Part shown: in pieces, positions 33,100-45,012 of the stretch
Layout: each line of letters starts with the position of its first letter
Numbering within the stretch: position 1 is the stretch's first letter
Origin: Agriotes lineatus
Lineage: Eukaryota; Arthropoda; Insecta; Coleoptera; Elateridae
Length of the DNA: 64,000 nucleotides
Direction of reading: 5' to 3'
NCBI GenBank assembly: GCA_940337035.1
Contig: CALNHX010007488.1
Span: 1-64,000, forward strand
Made by a program: the position numbers and the translations under genes
The notes under the pieces: generated by a model
Told to the model about the DNA's origin: nothing
Databases searched by the model: none
Seen by the model: the letters and a program-made list of their open reading frames with translations, nothing else

Positions 33100-35770
33100 C
33101 TTTCTTCTATTTTGCAATTTGGACAAAAGATTGCCACCGTTTTTGTCGGAAATAGAACAAATGCACATCACGCGTCGTTTTGTCTTACTGAAACAAAACC
33201 AGGTTAGCCGGAAACTACGTCACATAATTTGCATGTTATTTTACCTGATGTGATTTTTGCCATTTTTGTGTTTGAAGTCAAATTACGCAAATTTTTATAC
33301 GTACAGATCATCTTTGTGGTTACAGTCAGTTTTACGGTTAAAGCTGCCAGATACGAATTTAAGCAAGTGCCATACTAGTTAATTTGTCATACACAAAAGT
33401 ATTTGTAATACAAGTTGTTGAACCTACCGCTGGTGAAAAAGAATTTATTTCCTGCTAGACCGGAGCTTTAATTCAATTAAATTGCAAATAAATGAAATAC
33501 ATAAGAGCAATAAACCATTTATTAAGCAAATAATTACAACACCTTTTTAATAAGCCCTGAGATTGATGCAGAAATGCATGATTAAAGCTATTTATTTTAT
33601 AAATTGTGCTGATTTACCCTATTATTTATTATTTTTATTACTAAAACCCTTATATAGGTAGAGGGCATCATTACAATATAAACAAATTGGTTACACCACA
33701 ATTATTTTAATTCCACCACGGCAAACGAGGACTGGAACATCAATTATTTATTGAAAATCAATTATTGTATGTAGTCATGTTTTTAAATGCTCAAAGATGC
33801 TGTTTAAATGCTAATAAAAAATAAAATATGGTTCATTTTCCATTGAGCGACAGTTTACTGGTATTAGCTTTCGCGAAAACATTATATTATAGTAGTATAT
33901 TATATACCAAGGGACAAAGGTGCATTATTTGATCCCACTATAATCACTCAAGGGACCAAAAGCAAAGGTCCCCAGCTATATACGCTATTTTTTGTACTAC
34001 CGGATCACATATCATGAAATAAATCTGATTTTGCTGGTTTTAAAATGTATACGTTCTATTCAGAATAATGGTTGGCTTAGAAAATGTAGATGAGTAACTA
34101 CGGTAATGTTGTAAATAATGTCATTTTGGATTAAAAGTGGCACTTTGGTGCTTCAAAATGACGCCTAAAGTATGTCGTTTAGTCCCGGGAGTGCGAAAAG
34201 TATTTTTAGATTATTTATAATGAATAACGTAGCGATTTGTAAGTAGCTGTAATACCTAAATCAGAAACCAGGTTGCATAGGGTGTTTCAGAAATAAGTAC
34301 TGTAATTTGGAAGGGTGGTAGATTTTCGTAAAATAATAAACAAAAAGTTATTTCTCTCTAAACCTCCTCTTTTGAGTTCTACAGATAGACGGAATTCAAA
34401 CAATACCTACATCTTTTCTTAAAAATCTTTCCTCAGGATAGGAACATTGATTTTAATATAAGTGCATATTAGTTACTTCTGCTGACCAATTGCTATACTT
34501 AATTTTGCCAACAGCGGAGAATCAGGGATTTAAAAATAAATTGTGCCAAAGAATTGTGTGTTTACTATTCTTTGTTCAATTTCCCACAAAAAAAGGTACA
34601 AGTGATTTAATTTGCTAGGAAGTGATTTTTTCGAGATTTTTTGAGATTTGTGCCATTCTCGAAGGAGAATAATACCATCTTGATGTAGGTAACAAGATTT
34701 CAAGAATAATTTTTGAAATTCGAAAGTAGTTAATAAACATCACCCTTTTCCCCACAGTTCACTACTTTAATTCCGCTAAATTGTCCTTGATATTGTGCTA
34801 CCTTAGTCCAAGATATTATTCCTCTACGAAAATAGAGAAAATAGAAAAAACAAGATCTAGAAGAGAACACCTCTTAATGAGTTAAATCGAGCGTACTTTT
34901 ATGTGGCAAATTGAAAGGAGAATAGTAAACATAGATTTTTTTTGCGTAACATGTATGTACCTATGGTAACAACCGCTCCTTGCCAACGCTGTGCCGAACT
35001 GTCGATAAGGAGCTTGCTCCGTTTTATATTTTTTATTTTAATTTTGATTTACAATGGTTTCAAATAGAATTGAGGTGCAAGACAAATAGAATTACGTTAA
35101 TAATTTGAAAGCAGTTAACAGGTTCGTTTCTAAAATTTCAAAACGAAAAATTACGAAATTTCAGTCATTTGCTTTAATTGTTTTAGTTACAGAAATGTTT
35201 GAAAAATACAGTACATATGTATTGAATAAATTATTATTATTAATAATAAATGAGTTTATTTTCCACTTCATACAATGTAACAATGTAAACAAGTCAAAAG
35301 AACATTTATACAGATGGAAAATCTCTAGGATGCAGTTCAAATTACAGCAAGTTGGCATCCCACGGTAGCCTAGACCGATAAACGCAGGACTGTACGTGCT
35401 TCATCTAAGTAATTCTTCTTAAACATATTTTTCTGTAATACGAACAGATAAGGTACTTTACCTGGCGAAAATATGTTTATTCGCAACCATATATGTAATG
35501 TTAACATTCCTGACCTCATTTGAGTGGGGGAAGTCGTACATTTCAGCCCGCTACTTCCCGCATTCAATTCCCGCACGTTAATTTTTTACAGACATTTGTC
35601 CTTTGTACCATCCAAAGTTTATAACCTTCAAATTTTGAATTTGCCCATCAGGCCCAAAATGTTACTTGTTCTTTTCACATAGTGTTACTATGATTACCCT
35701 TTAGGTAAGTCTATTTTTGTACTATTAGGGTTTGTCCTAACATTAATCGTTTTAGCCATTGGAAATGTTG
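33100..35770. other. Repeat-bearing stretch without a gene
   Basis: 33,890-34,200 begins with TATATTATATACCAAGGGACAAAGG and ends near GTCCCGGGAG, resembling a dispersed MITE-like repeat. A CAGGGTG-type terminus (ATAGGGTGTTTCAGAAATAAG) lies at about 34,277. The remainder is AT-rich with only short frames. Confidence 0.4.
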
Positions 35771-35773
35771 CGT

Positions 35774-35796
35774 CTGAGGATGACAACTGTCGAAAC
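35774..35796 (+). ncRNA. Hammerhead-ribozyme-like core motif
   Basis: CTGAGGA, a four-base-pair stem GACA/TGTC with a two-base loop, then GAAAC. This matches the catalytic core pattern CUGANGA - stem II - GAAA of hammerhead ribozymes, which occur in Penelope-like retroelements and other repeats. One extra T lies before stem II, and I could not find convincing stems I and III, so it may be a dead copy or chance. Confidence 0.3.
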
Positions 35797-36073
35797 TAGT
35801 CACGCACACATTCTGTAACTTCGTTTATCACCTAATTAAATTTGTGGGGAAGACTACAAGTTCTTCATTTTATTAGGTAAGTACCTAATTGTTTAAAGCT
35901 GATTTTAAGAAATATAATATTATATGATGCTTACATTAATGCTGTGGTAATATGGGTGCAATGATAATTATTTGGTCATTTAATTTTTGAATTGGCTGCA
36001 GAGAAGATCGAGTAGAGAAAATTAATTTTGTTAGTGATTGTGTTTTAAAGAAAGTTGAAGAAAAGTTATAAAT

Positions 36074-38661
36074 ATGGTAAGTACCTACATACATATCAAT
36101 CATATATCAATCAATACACAGATAATTACCTACATATTCTTAAATTGTATTAAGTAATAAAATTGTTATAATTTTTCTAGAACAGAAAAACGAAAAGGCT
36201 GTCGGGTTTTCAGTATCGAAAACAAAGTCTACAAAAAAAAGAAGAAAAGAAAAAACTGGCCAATACTTTAGAAAAATATTTGAAGCCAGAAAATGTGTCA
36301 GCGGAAGCATTAGAATCAAGCTCTGAATCTGGTGAAGAGAAGGTGACTTCATCTGACTCGGAGTCTCCAAAACCAGAGAGAAGAGAAGTTGGTGACGCTG
36401 AAGAAGCCAGCACGTCATCCTCATCAAGGCTTTCTGAACTAAAGAAATTTGGCTGCTCATCAGATTCACAGCAGTCGCAGCAGGACACAGTAACCTCAGA
36501 TGATCCTGGAGAGTAGCCTGAGATAATATCAACAACATTAACAAAAATTTTAGTAGAAAGAGTGCCTGTTCAGGTAACGCAATTTAATTTCCCAACTAAT
36601 GAAAATGGTCGAAGGTTTTCGAAAAAATATTTCTACCGTTCTCTTCCAAATGGAGAAGAAATTAATAGACCGTGGTTAGTTTATTCAATAAAAAATAATG
36701 CAGTTTATTGCTTTTGTTGTACAATATTTGGCAAAATTAAAAACAATTTTTCGCAAAAGGAAGGTGTTTCTGACTGGCAGCATTTGTCACTATTGATTTC
36801 AAGGCACGAAAAAAGTGATACTCACAATGCAAATGTTAAAAATCAGTTAGAACTTATAAAATTGTTATCAAAAGAACAAACTGTAAACCAGACGCGACTA
36901 CGTTTGTTGAATGCAGAAGCAAAGCACTGGCATGCTGTGCTTTACGCGGGAAATCTAATAAATTATTTGAAAGCAATAACGGTAATTTTTTAAAAGCTGT
37001 TGAGATGATCTCAAAATTTGATTCTGTTATGTCAGAACATGTGCTTCGGACTCAAAAGTCACAAAAAAATGAAACACGAATGGTAAATTATTTAGGGGAC
37101 AAAATTCACAATGAAATAATAGATGTCATTGGTAACAAAATTAGAAATAATATTTTGGATTTAATTAGAAAATGTAAATACTATTCTCTCATTCTTGACT
37201 GTACACCGGATATTAGTCATATCGAACAAATTACTATAATTTTTAGATTTACAATGTTGAATGAGTCCTCAAAAAAAATTGAAATACGCGAGCATTTTAT
37301 AGAATTTTGTCCTATTAATGATTCAACTGGAGTGGGTTTAAGTGAATTTTTAATGAATTTACTTTCAAAGTTGAATTTAAATATTTACGACATGCGTGGC
37401 CAAGGGTACGATAATGGGGCAAATATGCGCGGCAAACATAATGGTTTGAAAAAAAAAAATTTTTAGAAATAAATCCGCGAGCATTTTTTGTGCCGTGCAC
37501 AGCCCATACATTAAATTTAGTAGTGAACGATGCTGCTAAAGTTTCTTTTGAGACTTCTGGTTATTTTGATATAGCAAGAATTATTTGTTTTTTTTCTGCG
37601 TCGGTAAAAAGATGGTCAATTCTGAAAAAACACACAACAAATTTAAATTTAAAACCACTTAGTGATACACGGTGGTCTAGTAGAATAGACGCTGTGAAGC
37701 CCCTGCGTTACCAAATTGGAAGATCGTTTATCCATATAAGACCACCGTACTTCACATCAAGCCAAATTTTTGGCATTAAAAATTCAGAGTTATAAATTTT
37801 TGTGCTCAACAATTATTTAGTACAATATTTTAATCAAAATTAATGTTTTGAGCACGATGATGCAAAATCCTACTATAAATATAAAAACTTGCTTAGAGCA
37901 TTTTAAAAATTTGTTAGATTTTTTATTAGCTCTTCGAATTCAATAATGTTCTTACTGACGCTAATACACTTGCGGATGAACTCGGTATTGAACCTAATTT
38001 CCCTGTTGTTCAGTCTGTTAGACCACGAAGAAAACCCAGAAAATTTGATTAGGAACACAGTGATGAACCAATGATTGATCCAAAAAGTTATTATAAAGTT
38101 AACGTTTATTTTAATATATTAGATCAAACTTTATCGTCTTTAAGAGACAGATTTGAGGGAATAACAAGATATAATACTATGTTTGGATTTCTCTATAATA
38201 TGTTTGATTTAACGGAAAACGAGCTATTACAATGTTGTAAAGATTTACATCTTCATCTAACTGATGATTCTAGAAAGGAATCAGATGTAGATGGAATAGA
38301 ATTATTTGAAGAGATAAAATCTTTAAAATTACATCTTAAACCTACTTCAGCTGAAAAGCATCAGTTAGAGCCCCAGTCCATCCTTGAATATATTTTTGAA
38401 AATCAGCTCATAGCATCATTTCCAAATATGTCAATAGCTCTTAGAATATTACTCACGTTACCAGTTTCAGTTGCGTCTGGTGAGAGATCTTTCTCCAAAC
38501 TAAAAATTATTAAAAATTATATGCGATCCACAATGTCACAAAACAGATTAAATAATCTGTCTATAATAGCAATAGAAAGCGACACGATGGATTCCATCGA
38601 TTTAGAATTAGTAATTAAAGAATTTGCGGAGAAAAAAGCTAGGAAAGTTGCTTTTTTATAA
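36074..38661 (+). pseudogene. hAT-superfamily transposase relic, ZMYM1-like
   Basis: Domain order is that of hAT transposases of the ZMYM1-like type. Exon 1 supplies only the ATG (36,074-36,076) and ends at GTAAGT; a 104-bp intron ends TTTTTCTAG. Exon 2 opens NRKTKRLSGFQYRKQ, followed by a Ser/Glu-rich segment, a TTF-type zinc finger (SIKNNAVYCFCCTIFGK, about 36,680-36,740), a DUF4371-like core (from 37,005; DCTPDIS and GQGYDNGANMRG), the PCTAHTLNLVVND block near 37,495, and a C-terminal dimerisation domain (SGERSFSKLKIIKNYM, about 38,475-38,525). Disabling changes are an in-frame TAG at 36,514, a deletion with frameshift near 36,985, a frameshift at an A-run near 37,455, another near 37,725, and further damage with a stop in the frame up to 38,051. 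An AATAAA follows at about 38,727. I could not place both ends of the element. Confidence 0.85.
36077..36180 (+). other. Intron 1 of the hAT relic
   Basis: GTAAGT at 36,077 and a pyrimidine-rich TTTTTCTAG ending at 36,180. Joining ATG to the next exon gives an open frame that starts with basic residues, as expected for this family. Its presence shows the copy is DNA-derived, not a processed retrocopy. Confidence 0.7.
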
Positions 38662-39659
38662 TTTTCTAAAATTTTGTTTTTTTATTAATTTTATTCCACT
38701 ATTTTTTTTTTGTAAATATTATTGTTAATAAAACTTTTTTTTTAATTTCTGTTTTTCACTTAAATTAATTTGATTTGTTACAGTTAAACTAGGTATGTAC
38801 TACATAAAATTTATATTTTACAACAAAAATGTAAATTTTGGGGAGGCAAATTTGGCTCTGCACAAAGGCGGCCATTGATGCTGGCGCGGTCCTGCTAATT
38901 CTTGTTTACACAGTTGAATTCTTCTTCCAGTTAAACAGGTGGCTCTTCCCAGAGTCTCATGGTCAGTATGAATAGCTGCAGCATCCGTAATCTTAGCTAC
39001 AACCTCACCTTTTCAGTATTGAATTAGTTTTGACGTACACAAAACTAAATTTAACAATTTCTGAAACAGGATAAATAATATTTCAACTATTTATAGTCAA
39101 CATGACTTTTTTTCTTGAAATTAAGAATCCATACCTCAAATGTTTTAAATTAAAAATTCTTGCATGTTCGTTACGAATAAGTTTTGGATATAGGTTCCTC
39201 AGACGTTTTTGACTTAAAATGACTTCAACCCACCCTTCTGATATAGCTGTCAAGTTGTCGGACACTCTGTATATTTAGAGAAGCAAAGTTTGTATATCTA
39301 AAATACCGTATTATCGAAAAATTTTATCCTCTAAAGGGGTTTGGAATTGTTTTATTAAAACTGTATGCTGGCAGTCGTGTTAGTAAAAGTCAGATTAACA
39401 TTTTATATATGTCAGTTTAAGGTTATATCAGTAATTCCATTTTAACGAATACAAACATTTTTGTTCAATAATTACATAAAAATATTAATAACAAAAGCAA
39501 TTACAGTTGTTCCATTTTCCATACAGGGCACTTTGTGTTCAGTATTAAACATGATTTCAAAGTTAAGCGATGCTATTAAACTTGTATAGGTTATACTATT
39601 AATAAGTAATTTTATTCATCACTGCCAACATTAATTAAATTTAAAGAAAATCCACTGCC
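38662..39659. other. Possible 3' end of the hAT relic and flanking DNA
   Basis: 38,835-38,895 holds a GC-richer tail, GGGGAGGCAAATTTGGCTC then GGCGGCCATTGATGCTGGCG, which may be the 3' terminal part of the hAT element. 39,083-39,290 ends in ACACTCTGTATATTTAGAG, a CAGAGTG-type small-element terminus; the 60-codon minus-strand frame inside it is repeat-derived. Confidence 0.4.
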
Positions 39660-39667
39660 CTCTAGAG
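39660..39667 (+). repeat. Left target duplication of the hAT MITE
   Basis: CTCTAGAG, repeated exactly at 40,402-40,409. Confidence 0.85.
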
Positions 39668-40401
39668 CAGCGGTCGGCAACCTTTTGGCAGGCAAGGGCC
39701 ACATAGTGGCAAAATGAAGTGAAAGCGGGCCGCACTTATTCATAATTTTGGTAATAGGTATACTATGTATATCGGGGTGATATTAAAAGAAAATAATGAG
39801 AATGAGGATGGGCCTCATGAAGAATTTTGAGTTTGAGCATTTAACACTTGTCAAAATTAGACTGAATTTTTTTAATTACTACTTTTGTATCACATTTCAG
39901 TGGCTATTTGTTTCAATAATTTCAAGGAACTACTGATTTTGAGAAAATGGTCATTTTAATTTATTAACATTAAACTGCAGCAGGGTCGTTTCAGAATCCA
40001 AGCTTTTAAAAAATTCGCGCCTTTCTAGGTTATAATTAGAAGTAAAGCCAAACACCGTCTTCTGCTAAGTGGTCAAGCGGAAATGAAGCGGAAATGGAGC
40101 GAAAATAAATTCGCTCCCAAAAATGGCGACTGCTGCCGAAGCGAAACCGAAGCGCTGTCGGTCATTAAAGCGTTCAACGCAATCGCCACCTCAGCGCTAT
40201 GCCGGCTGAACGTTTCCACTCTGTGTCTGTGATATTACATTCTTATTAAATGCACGCTCGCTTGAATTTTGCGCGCGCATGACGCAATTATTTAAATTTT
40301 AGGTAGGTATATAAGACTTTCATTTACAAAACAGTCGCGGGCCGCAAGATGGAAAGCCGCGGGCCGCATGTGGCCCGCGGGCCGCGGGTTGCCGACCGCT
40401 G
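39668..40401. mobile_element. Non-autonomous hAT element (MITE), 734 bp
   Basis: Starts CAGCGGTCGGCAACC and ends GGTTGCCGACCGCTG, a perfect 15-bp terminal inverted repeat, flanked by the perfect 8-bp duplication CTCTAGAG. Inverted similarity continues imperfectly inward (GGGCCACAT on the left; ATGTGGCCC on the right). CAG-starting ends with an 8-bp duplication are diagnostic of hAT elements. There is no transposase; the GC-rich centre (40,080-40,270) has no open frame of note. The ends differ from those of the hAT element at 60.8 kb, so a different transposase moved it. Confidence 0.9.
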
Positions 40402-40533
40402 CTCTAGAGCATAAAAGTTTTTGATCATACGGTACTTACATCAGTATATCGTATTTGTAATGTAAAAGAGCCTTACGGGTGACATCAAGGAATGAAAAAT
40501 ATTCAAATCTATTTATTAGTAAGAAACATACCA

Positions 40534-40769
40534 CCGGGTGTCCACAGGAATACGCACCATAGAGATAAGATAATGCTAATAGAATATAAATATTAACCAG
40601 TGCTATGACCACCGTCCCTTTTCTTGTACCATTTATAACAATATTGTTTCATACAGTGGCGAGTCAGAAGCCAGAAAACAACGTTTTAGCGTGCCGGCGA
40701 TTCCAGCGTTAGCCGATCTTTCTATTCTATTTGGTTATCCCTATGGTGCGTATTCCTGTGGACACACGG
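40534..40769. mobile_element. MITE with CCGGGTGTCCACAGG ends
   Basis: GTGTCCACAGGAATACGCACC on the left is mirrored by GGTGCGTATTCCTGTGGACAC on the right, enclosing 236 bp. Flanks are TA-rich. No coding capacity. Confidence 0.75.
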
Positions 40770-41224
40770 TATATAAAATACATATTTTTTCCAATACCTA
40801 CTTGTAAAGCTGTATTTTTTCTACCAAAATGTAAATGCGCAGTTCATAATTCATAACAACTAACAAAATGCATGCCTATTACCGTGGTAACTAGTACAAA
40901 AACAGGTAATATGATTAATTACTTAAAATTGTTTATTCAGAAACAAAACCATGTTACTGTAATAATCTTACAAACGTACCTACATATAATTAATACCAAC
41001 CTGAGAAAATGTTGTTCTGGTTACGAAGTTTGTAATTTAATAAGAATACATTTTCTCTTAAAGCATTAACAGCTGCTTATTTAGCTCTTCAATCTAAACA
41101 TTAATGTAAATTTAACTTAATATATACGATTAATCATTATTATCGTCATAGTACAATATATAACCAAATTTGAGGGTATTTTTGATAGAATAGTATGAGT
41201 TATCCAAATAATCCATAAAGTGGG

Positions 41225-41560
41225 GACAAAAATAGTTCAAGTATACCCCCAACAGCAGCACACGAAGAGGAGGACGTATAGATTTTTTATCAAAACTTAA
41301 CAAGAGCATCAGAAGTAAATAAAAAATGTGATATATGCCCTAGCGATTTTAATGCCAAACGAGGAACAAGAAAAGAAGACAGTGAAGATAGTATACAAAA
41401 ATGAAAGGGGAGAACTTTTATAGAGCACTTTAGAATACTTTATAGAGTAACAGAAGCTTTATATGCTATAAATAACTTATTTAAAAAGACACCATGTACA
41501 AAGAAAATGGACATGGGCAAGGACAGATGGGACCACCCAAAACTAGATAGATTATACAAA
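41225..41560 (+). pseudogene. Non-LTR retrotransposon endonuclease fragment
   Basis: The plus strand reads FYQNLTRASEVNKKC, then SDFNAKRGTRKEDSEDS, an in-frame stop, FIEHFRILYRVTEA and, after a shift, MDMGKDRWDHPKLD. This follows the apurinic-endonuclease-like domain of RTE/Jockey-type non-LTR elements, where GDFNAK carries a catalytic Asp and Asn and a WTW-SPDG block follows. The upstream Pro-Thr-Ala-containing stretch (41,250) fits the preceding YAPT motif. The reverse transcriptase is missing and frameshifts are present. Confidence 0.6.
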
Positions 41561-41575
41561 CTACTTCAAAAGAAA

Positions 41576-41950
41576 TGCGCTTTACACGAAACTTCCCTCA
41601 AAATAGGCAGTTTTGAAAATGTCCAGGGAAAAAATCTTTACGCTGCGCTGTATCGGTTGGGTCCAAACATACCTATTTTGGTGAATGGCAAAAGTTTAAA
41701 CTATATGCTAAATATTATTTTTCTCTAACCAATAGTTCTGGAGTTGCTGGGTCGATTGCTACACATTTCTCTTCAAAAGTGTATTCTGTTTCGAGCCAGG
41801 TAGACAACTAAACCGCATGCAAAATATCGACTTCCTTCAAAAAATCGTTTTTGATCTATTCCGCCAACAGACAGACCGACGAAATTGAGAAAATAAGGTC
41901 AGAAATTTTTTTTTTTCACGATTACAATATTAAGGGGTCAAGATCTTGTA
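41576..41950 (+). repeat. Dispersed repeat family D, copy 1
   Basis: Landmarks: GCATGCAAAATATCGACTTCC, CAACAGACAGACCGACGAAATTGAGAAAA and TTTTTTCACGATTACAATA. The same order occurs at 44,620-45,012 and 52,430-52,775 on the plus strand and at 42,110-42,350 on the minus strand. The 73-codon frame 41,507-41,728 spans the junction with the endonuclease relic and is not a gene. Confidence 0.65.
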
Positions 41951-42109
41951 GCAGTTCTTTGATTTTCATACAAAATACAGTGGTTTTCCTGTTGTCCAAG
42001 AAATCATCGACAAATTAAACAAAACTAGGATAACATGGCAGCATTCTAAGAAAATTTTGAATGGCCGTGACTTTCATGTTATTATATGTTTATTAATTTT
42101 TACTTCCTT

Positions 42110-42350
42110 CATCTAAAAGACGAAAAAAGTATTGTAATCCGGAAATAATCACATTCCAAGATTTCTTCAGACTTTCACGTTTCAGGATCCCTAGACGACG
42201 AAAAATATGTTTCATCGTTTCCGTCTGTCCATCTGTCTGTACGTTTGTTCGTCTGTTTGTCTGTTCGCCCGACCGTTAGCGGTTTAACTCAAAAACTATT
42301 GGTTGGAAGAAGATTATCCTTTGCATGTGGATTAGATGTCCACTTGGGTC
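42110..42350 (-). repeat. Dispersed repeat family D, copy 2 (inverted)
   Basis: AGTATTGTAATCCGGAAATAATC, a CGTCTGTCCATCTGTCTG run and GCATGTGGATTAGATGTCC correspond to the family landmarks in reverse order. Copies 1 and 2 face each other across about 160 bp, forming a large imperfect inverted repeat. Confidence 0.6.
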
Positions 42351-43114
42351 GAAACCGAATATACTTTCGGTCAAATAAGTACAGGTGGGCACTTTAAAAT
42401 AATGATTTTTTAATTTTTCCTTGAACTTAGGAATATATTAAAGTAATATTTCGCAGATATCCCAGGTTTTTACCCTTAACGAAGATGGGACCAGACAGAT
42501 ACGAGATGAAGATCGTAAAAACGACAGAAATGTGTAGCGATTATTTCGGGCAGCACTTGCGTTGGAATTTCCGTGTAAAGCCCTTTACAGATTTTTTAAC
42601 TAAATATTATTTAATTAACTCTCAAATACCGCCAATTTTAATTTAAAATGTAACTTACTATCATACTTTGTAACGAATGCTCATATTAATTGATTTAAGT
42701 TTAAATTATTAGAAAGTTATAAAACTTTATTTACAGGATTTTCTTGGAAGTTTACAACGAAAAAACTTTATATTCTTCCTCTCTAGCTACCTTCAGTCTC
42801 TTAAGTACGTTATTAATCACCATGTATAACCAACTTAACTCGTCAGTCCACTTTGCATCACCTTGAAGAACTAAAAAAAATGTTATCCGCTCAAGAAAAG
42901 GGTCACGATAAAATACGAAGAAGTAAATAAACAGTAGGTCGAAAAATGATACAAGAAGACACGAGACAATACTACATAGACAGTAAATAATAGAACACAA
43001 TAGCAATCTGAAATGTTTAAGACCAAAACTAGAAAGGAACCGTATATATTTATCAGAAAGTGAAGCTGTAGAAGAAATCAGGAAAATAACAGAAACAAAA
43101 GAGATAGCGAAATA

Positions 43115-43265
43115 CAGGGTGTCTCAAAAAGAATGGTGCACCAACATTGATTCCTTAGGTTATAATAAACCGATTAAACCTAATATATTTTAGTATACAA
43201 AGCCCCTCCAGTAAGAAGTTGCAAGGTCTTGAAGTTTAATGTTTTAATTTTCCTTTTTATGTTAA
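43115..43265 (+). repeat. CAGGGTG-ended inverted repeat, left partner
   Basis: Begins TA/CAGGGTGTCTCAAAAAG and contains GGTTATAATAAACCGATTAAAC and CCAGTAAGAAGTTGCAAGG. The reverse complement of the inner part is at 44,995-45,110, so the interval 43,115-45,110 is bracketed by inverted repeats; the outer right end is eroded. Confidence 0.55.
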
Positions 43266-44360
43266 TTTCTACAAATGTAAAGATCGATTTCAACTTTAGC
43301 ACACATACTTACTATTATGTACTACACCAATAAAAAAAGATTTGTGAACTAGTCTTGACTGCAAGAGGCACTTACCTATCTTTAACATCTTTCCTTAGCT
43401 CTAGCTTTGTTATCTGTTAAGATTTCTTTAAATTGTAGATTATTATCTGAAGCGGAATTAATAAACGTAAAAATAAGGTACTCTTACTTCATAGGAGTAA
43501 AATCAACCATTTACATTAAAATTATTTATCAAAGTTTTGGGTTGTCATTAAAACGTGCAATTATCAAGCAGTCATGATCACAAAAACAATGTGTAGTAAT
43601 CATGATCTAGAAAAGAACAATGATCAATTAGTTAATGACATTGATGACATAGAAATATTTTCGTAAACGGAAAAAAAAAGTTCTCTATCACCAACTTTAT
43701 TAATTGATATACCATTGTTTTCAACCAGATCATAGTCATTACCCATTGTTTTTCTGATAATGGCCACTTGATAATTGCACGTCCTAGTAACAAGCCAAAA
43801 TTTTGATAGAAATTTTAAGGTACACATTTGCTTTTACGCATATGAACGAAGAGTATCTTATTTTAACGCTTTTTAATTCCGTTTCAGATAATAACCTAAA
43901 GTTTTTTAAAATCTTACAGATAACGCTAGAGCGTTCTAAAGCTAGAAAAGGTTTTAAAGACAAGTAAAGTGCATCTTACAATTAAGTTTAGTTTACTAAT
44001 GTTTGTCCATTAGTGCAGTACATAATAGTGAGTATGTGCACTAATGTTGAAATCGATAGGTAGCTGTACATTTGTCAAAATTCACAAAGTAATAATAATA
44101 ATGTTTATTTTCAGAAAGAAGGAAATCTTACATAATACACAAAAATAATAACAATTTCTTTGGAAAAATAAAGAATTTAAAATCTGCAAGGGAATTTACA
44201 CAGAACTTCTCTCGCGAGTGGACGTTGTAATATTAAACAGTTGTAAAAATCAAAGATAATTAGGGGTAAAAATATCTTAACGTTTCTAATAATACCAAAA
44301 CAATAAAAGGAAACACTTGGTAATGAGAATTGCATCAATTTTAAATAGAAAGCAACGTTA

Positions 44361-44505
44361 CCGGCAGTTGGATTCGAACTGCAGCGCCCGCGAACGAGTC
44401 TGGGAATGCGATTTCAACGCTGGGCTACCGCCAACTGCAAATAGTCCGCCCTGCGTCGGATGTCTCCACCCAGGACGTCTCGCATCTGAGCCACACGGCT
44501 GCTTT
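44361..44505 (-). repeat. tRNA-derived SINE-like sequence
   Basis: On the minus strand, a tRNA-type A box (TGGCTCAGATGCG, 44,481-44,493) is followed about 100 bp later by a B box (AGTTCGAATCC, 44,370-44,380). A second A-box-like GGTAGCCCAGCG lies at 44,419-44,430. The A-B distance from the outer box is too long for a normal tRNA, and acceptor-stem pairing is poor, so this is a tRNA-derived SINE head or a rearranged tRNA pseudogene. The 144-codon plus-strand frame across it (44,317-44,751) is a consequence of its GC content. Confidence 0.5.
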
Positions 44506-44619
44506 AAACATAACGCACTAATTCGTTGCCCCTTTTTGTCTCTTTTACAACATCTACTCTGTATTTTTGTCAAAAGGAAAAGCCTGAGCTCTGTGCAAAT
44601 TACCATTTTCATTTATTTC

Positions 44620-45012
44620 TTAGTTATAGCAAAAATAAACAAGCTTTTATTTTTTAAGGTGCTCACCCTGTATATTTTGGGTTCAAAATATACCTTTTTT
44701 GAGAAGGATAGAAATATGATTTATGTGCAGTATTTTCCTTTATTTAAGTAGTAGCTCTTAAGCAAAAGTTTTATTTTTTTAAGATGTATATATTTTACCA
44801 ACATTTTCTCGATTTTATGCCAGAACAAATAGTTTTTGGGCTATACCGGCAATAGACAGGCACAGACCGACAAACAGGCAGGCAGACAGACGAAATTGAG
44901 AAAACTTGGTTTTCCCCACTCAGACCCTGAAAAGTGAAGATCTGAAGAAATGTGGAAAGGTGAATTTTTCGCGATTACAATACTTCTTTCTTCTTTCAGA
45001 CGAGGGAAGTAA
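44620..45012 (+). repeat. Dispersed repeat family D, copy 3
   Basis: Contains GGCAGACAGACGAAATTGAG, TTTTTCGCGATTACAATACTTC and a closing GAGGGAAGTAAAAA. It runs directly into the right partner of the CAGGGTG inverted repeat, implying that the family D unit and the CAGGGTG terminus belong together. Confidence 0.6.

Noticed and set aside
44317..44751. 144-codon plus-strand frame
   Set aside because: It runs through the reverse complement of a SINE-like sequence and then into dispersed repeat D, so it joins unrelated pieces.
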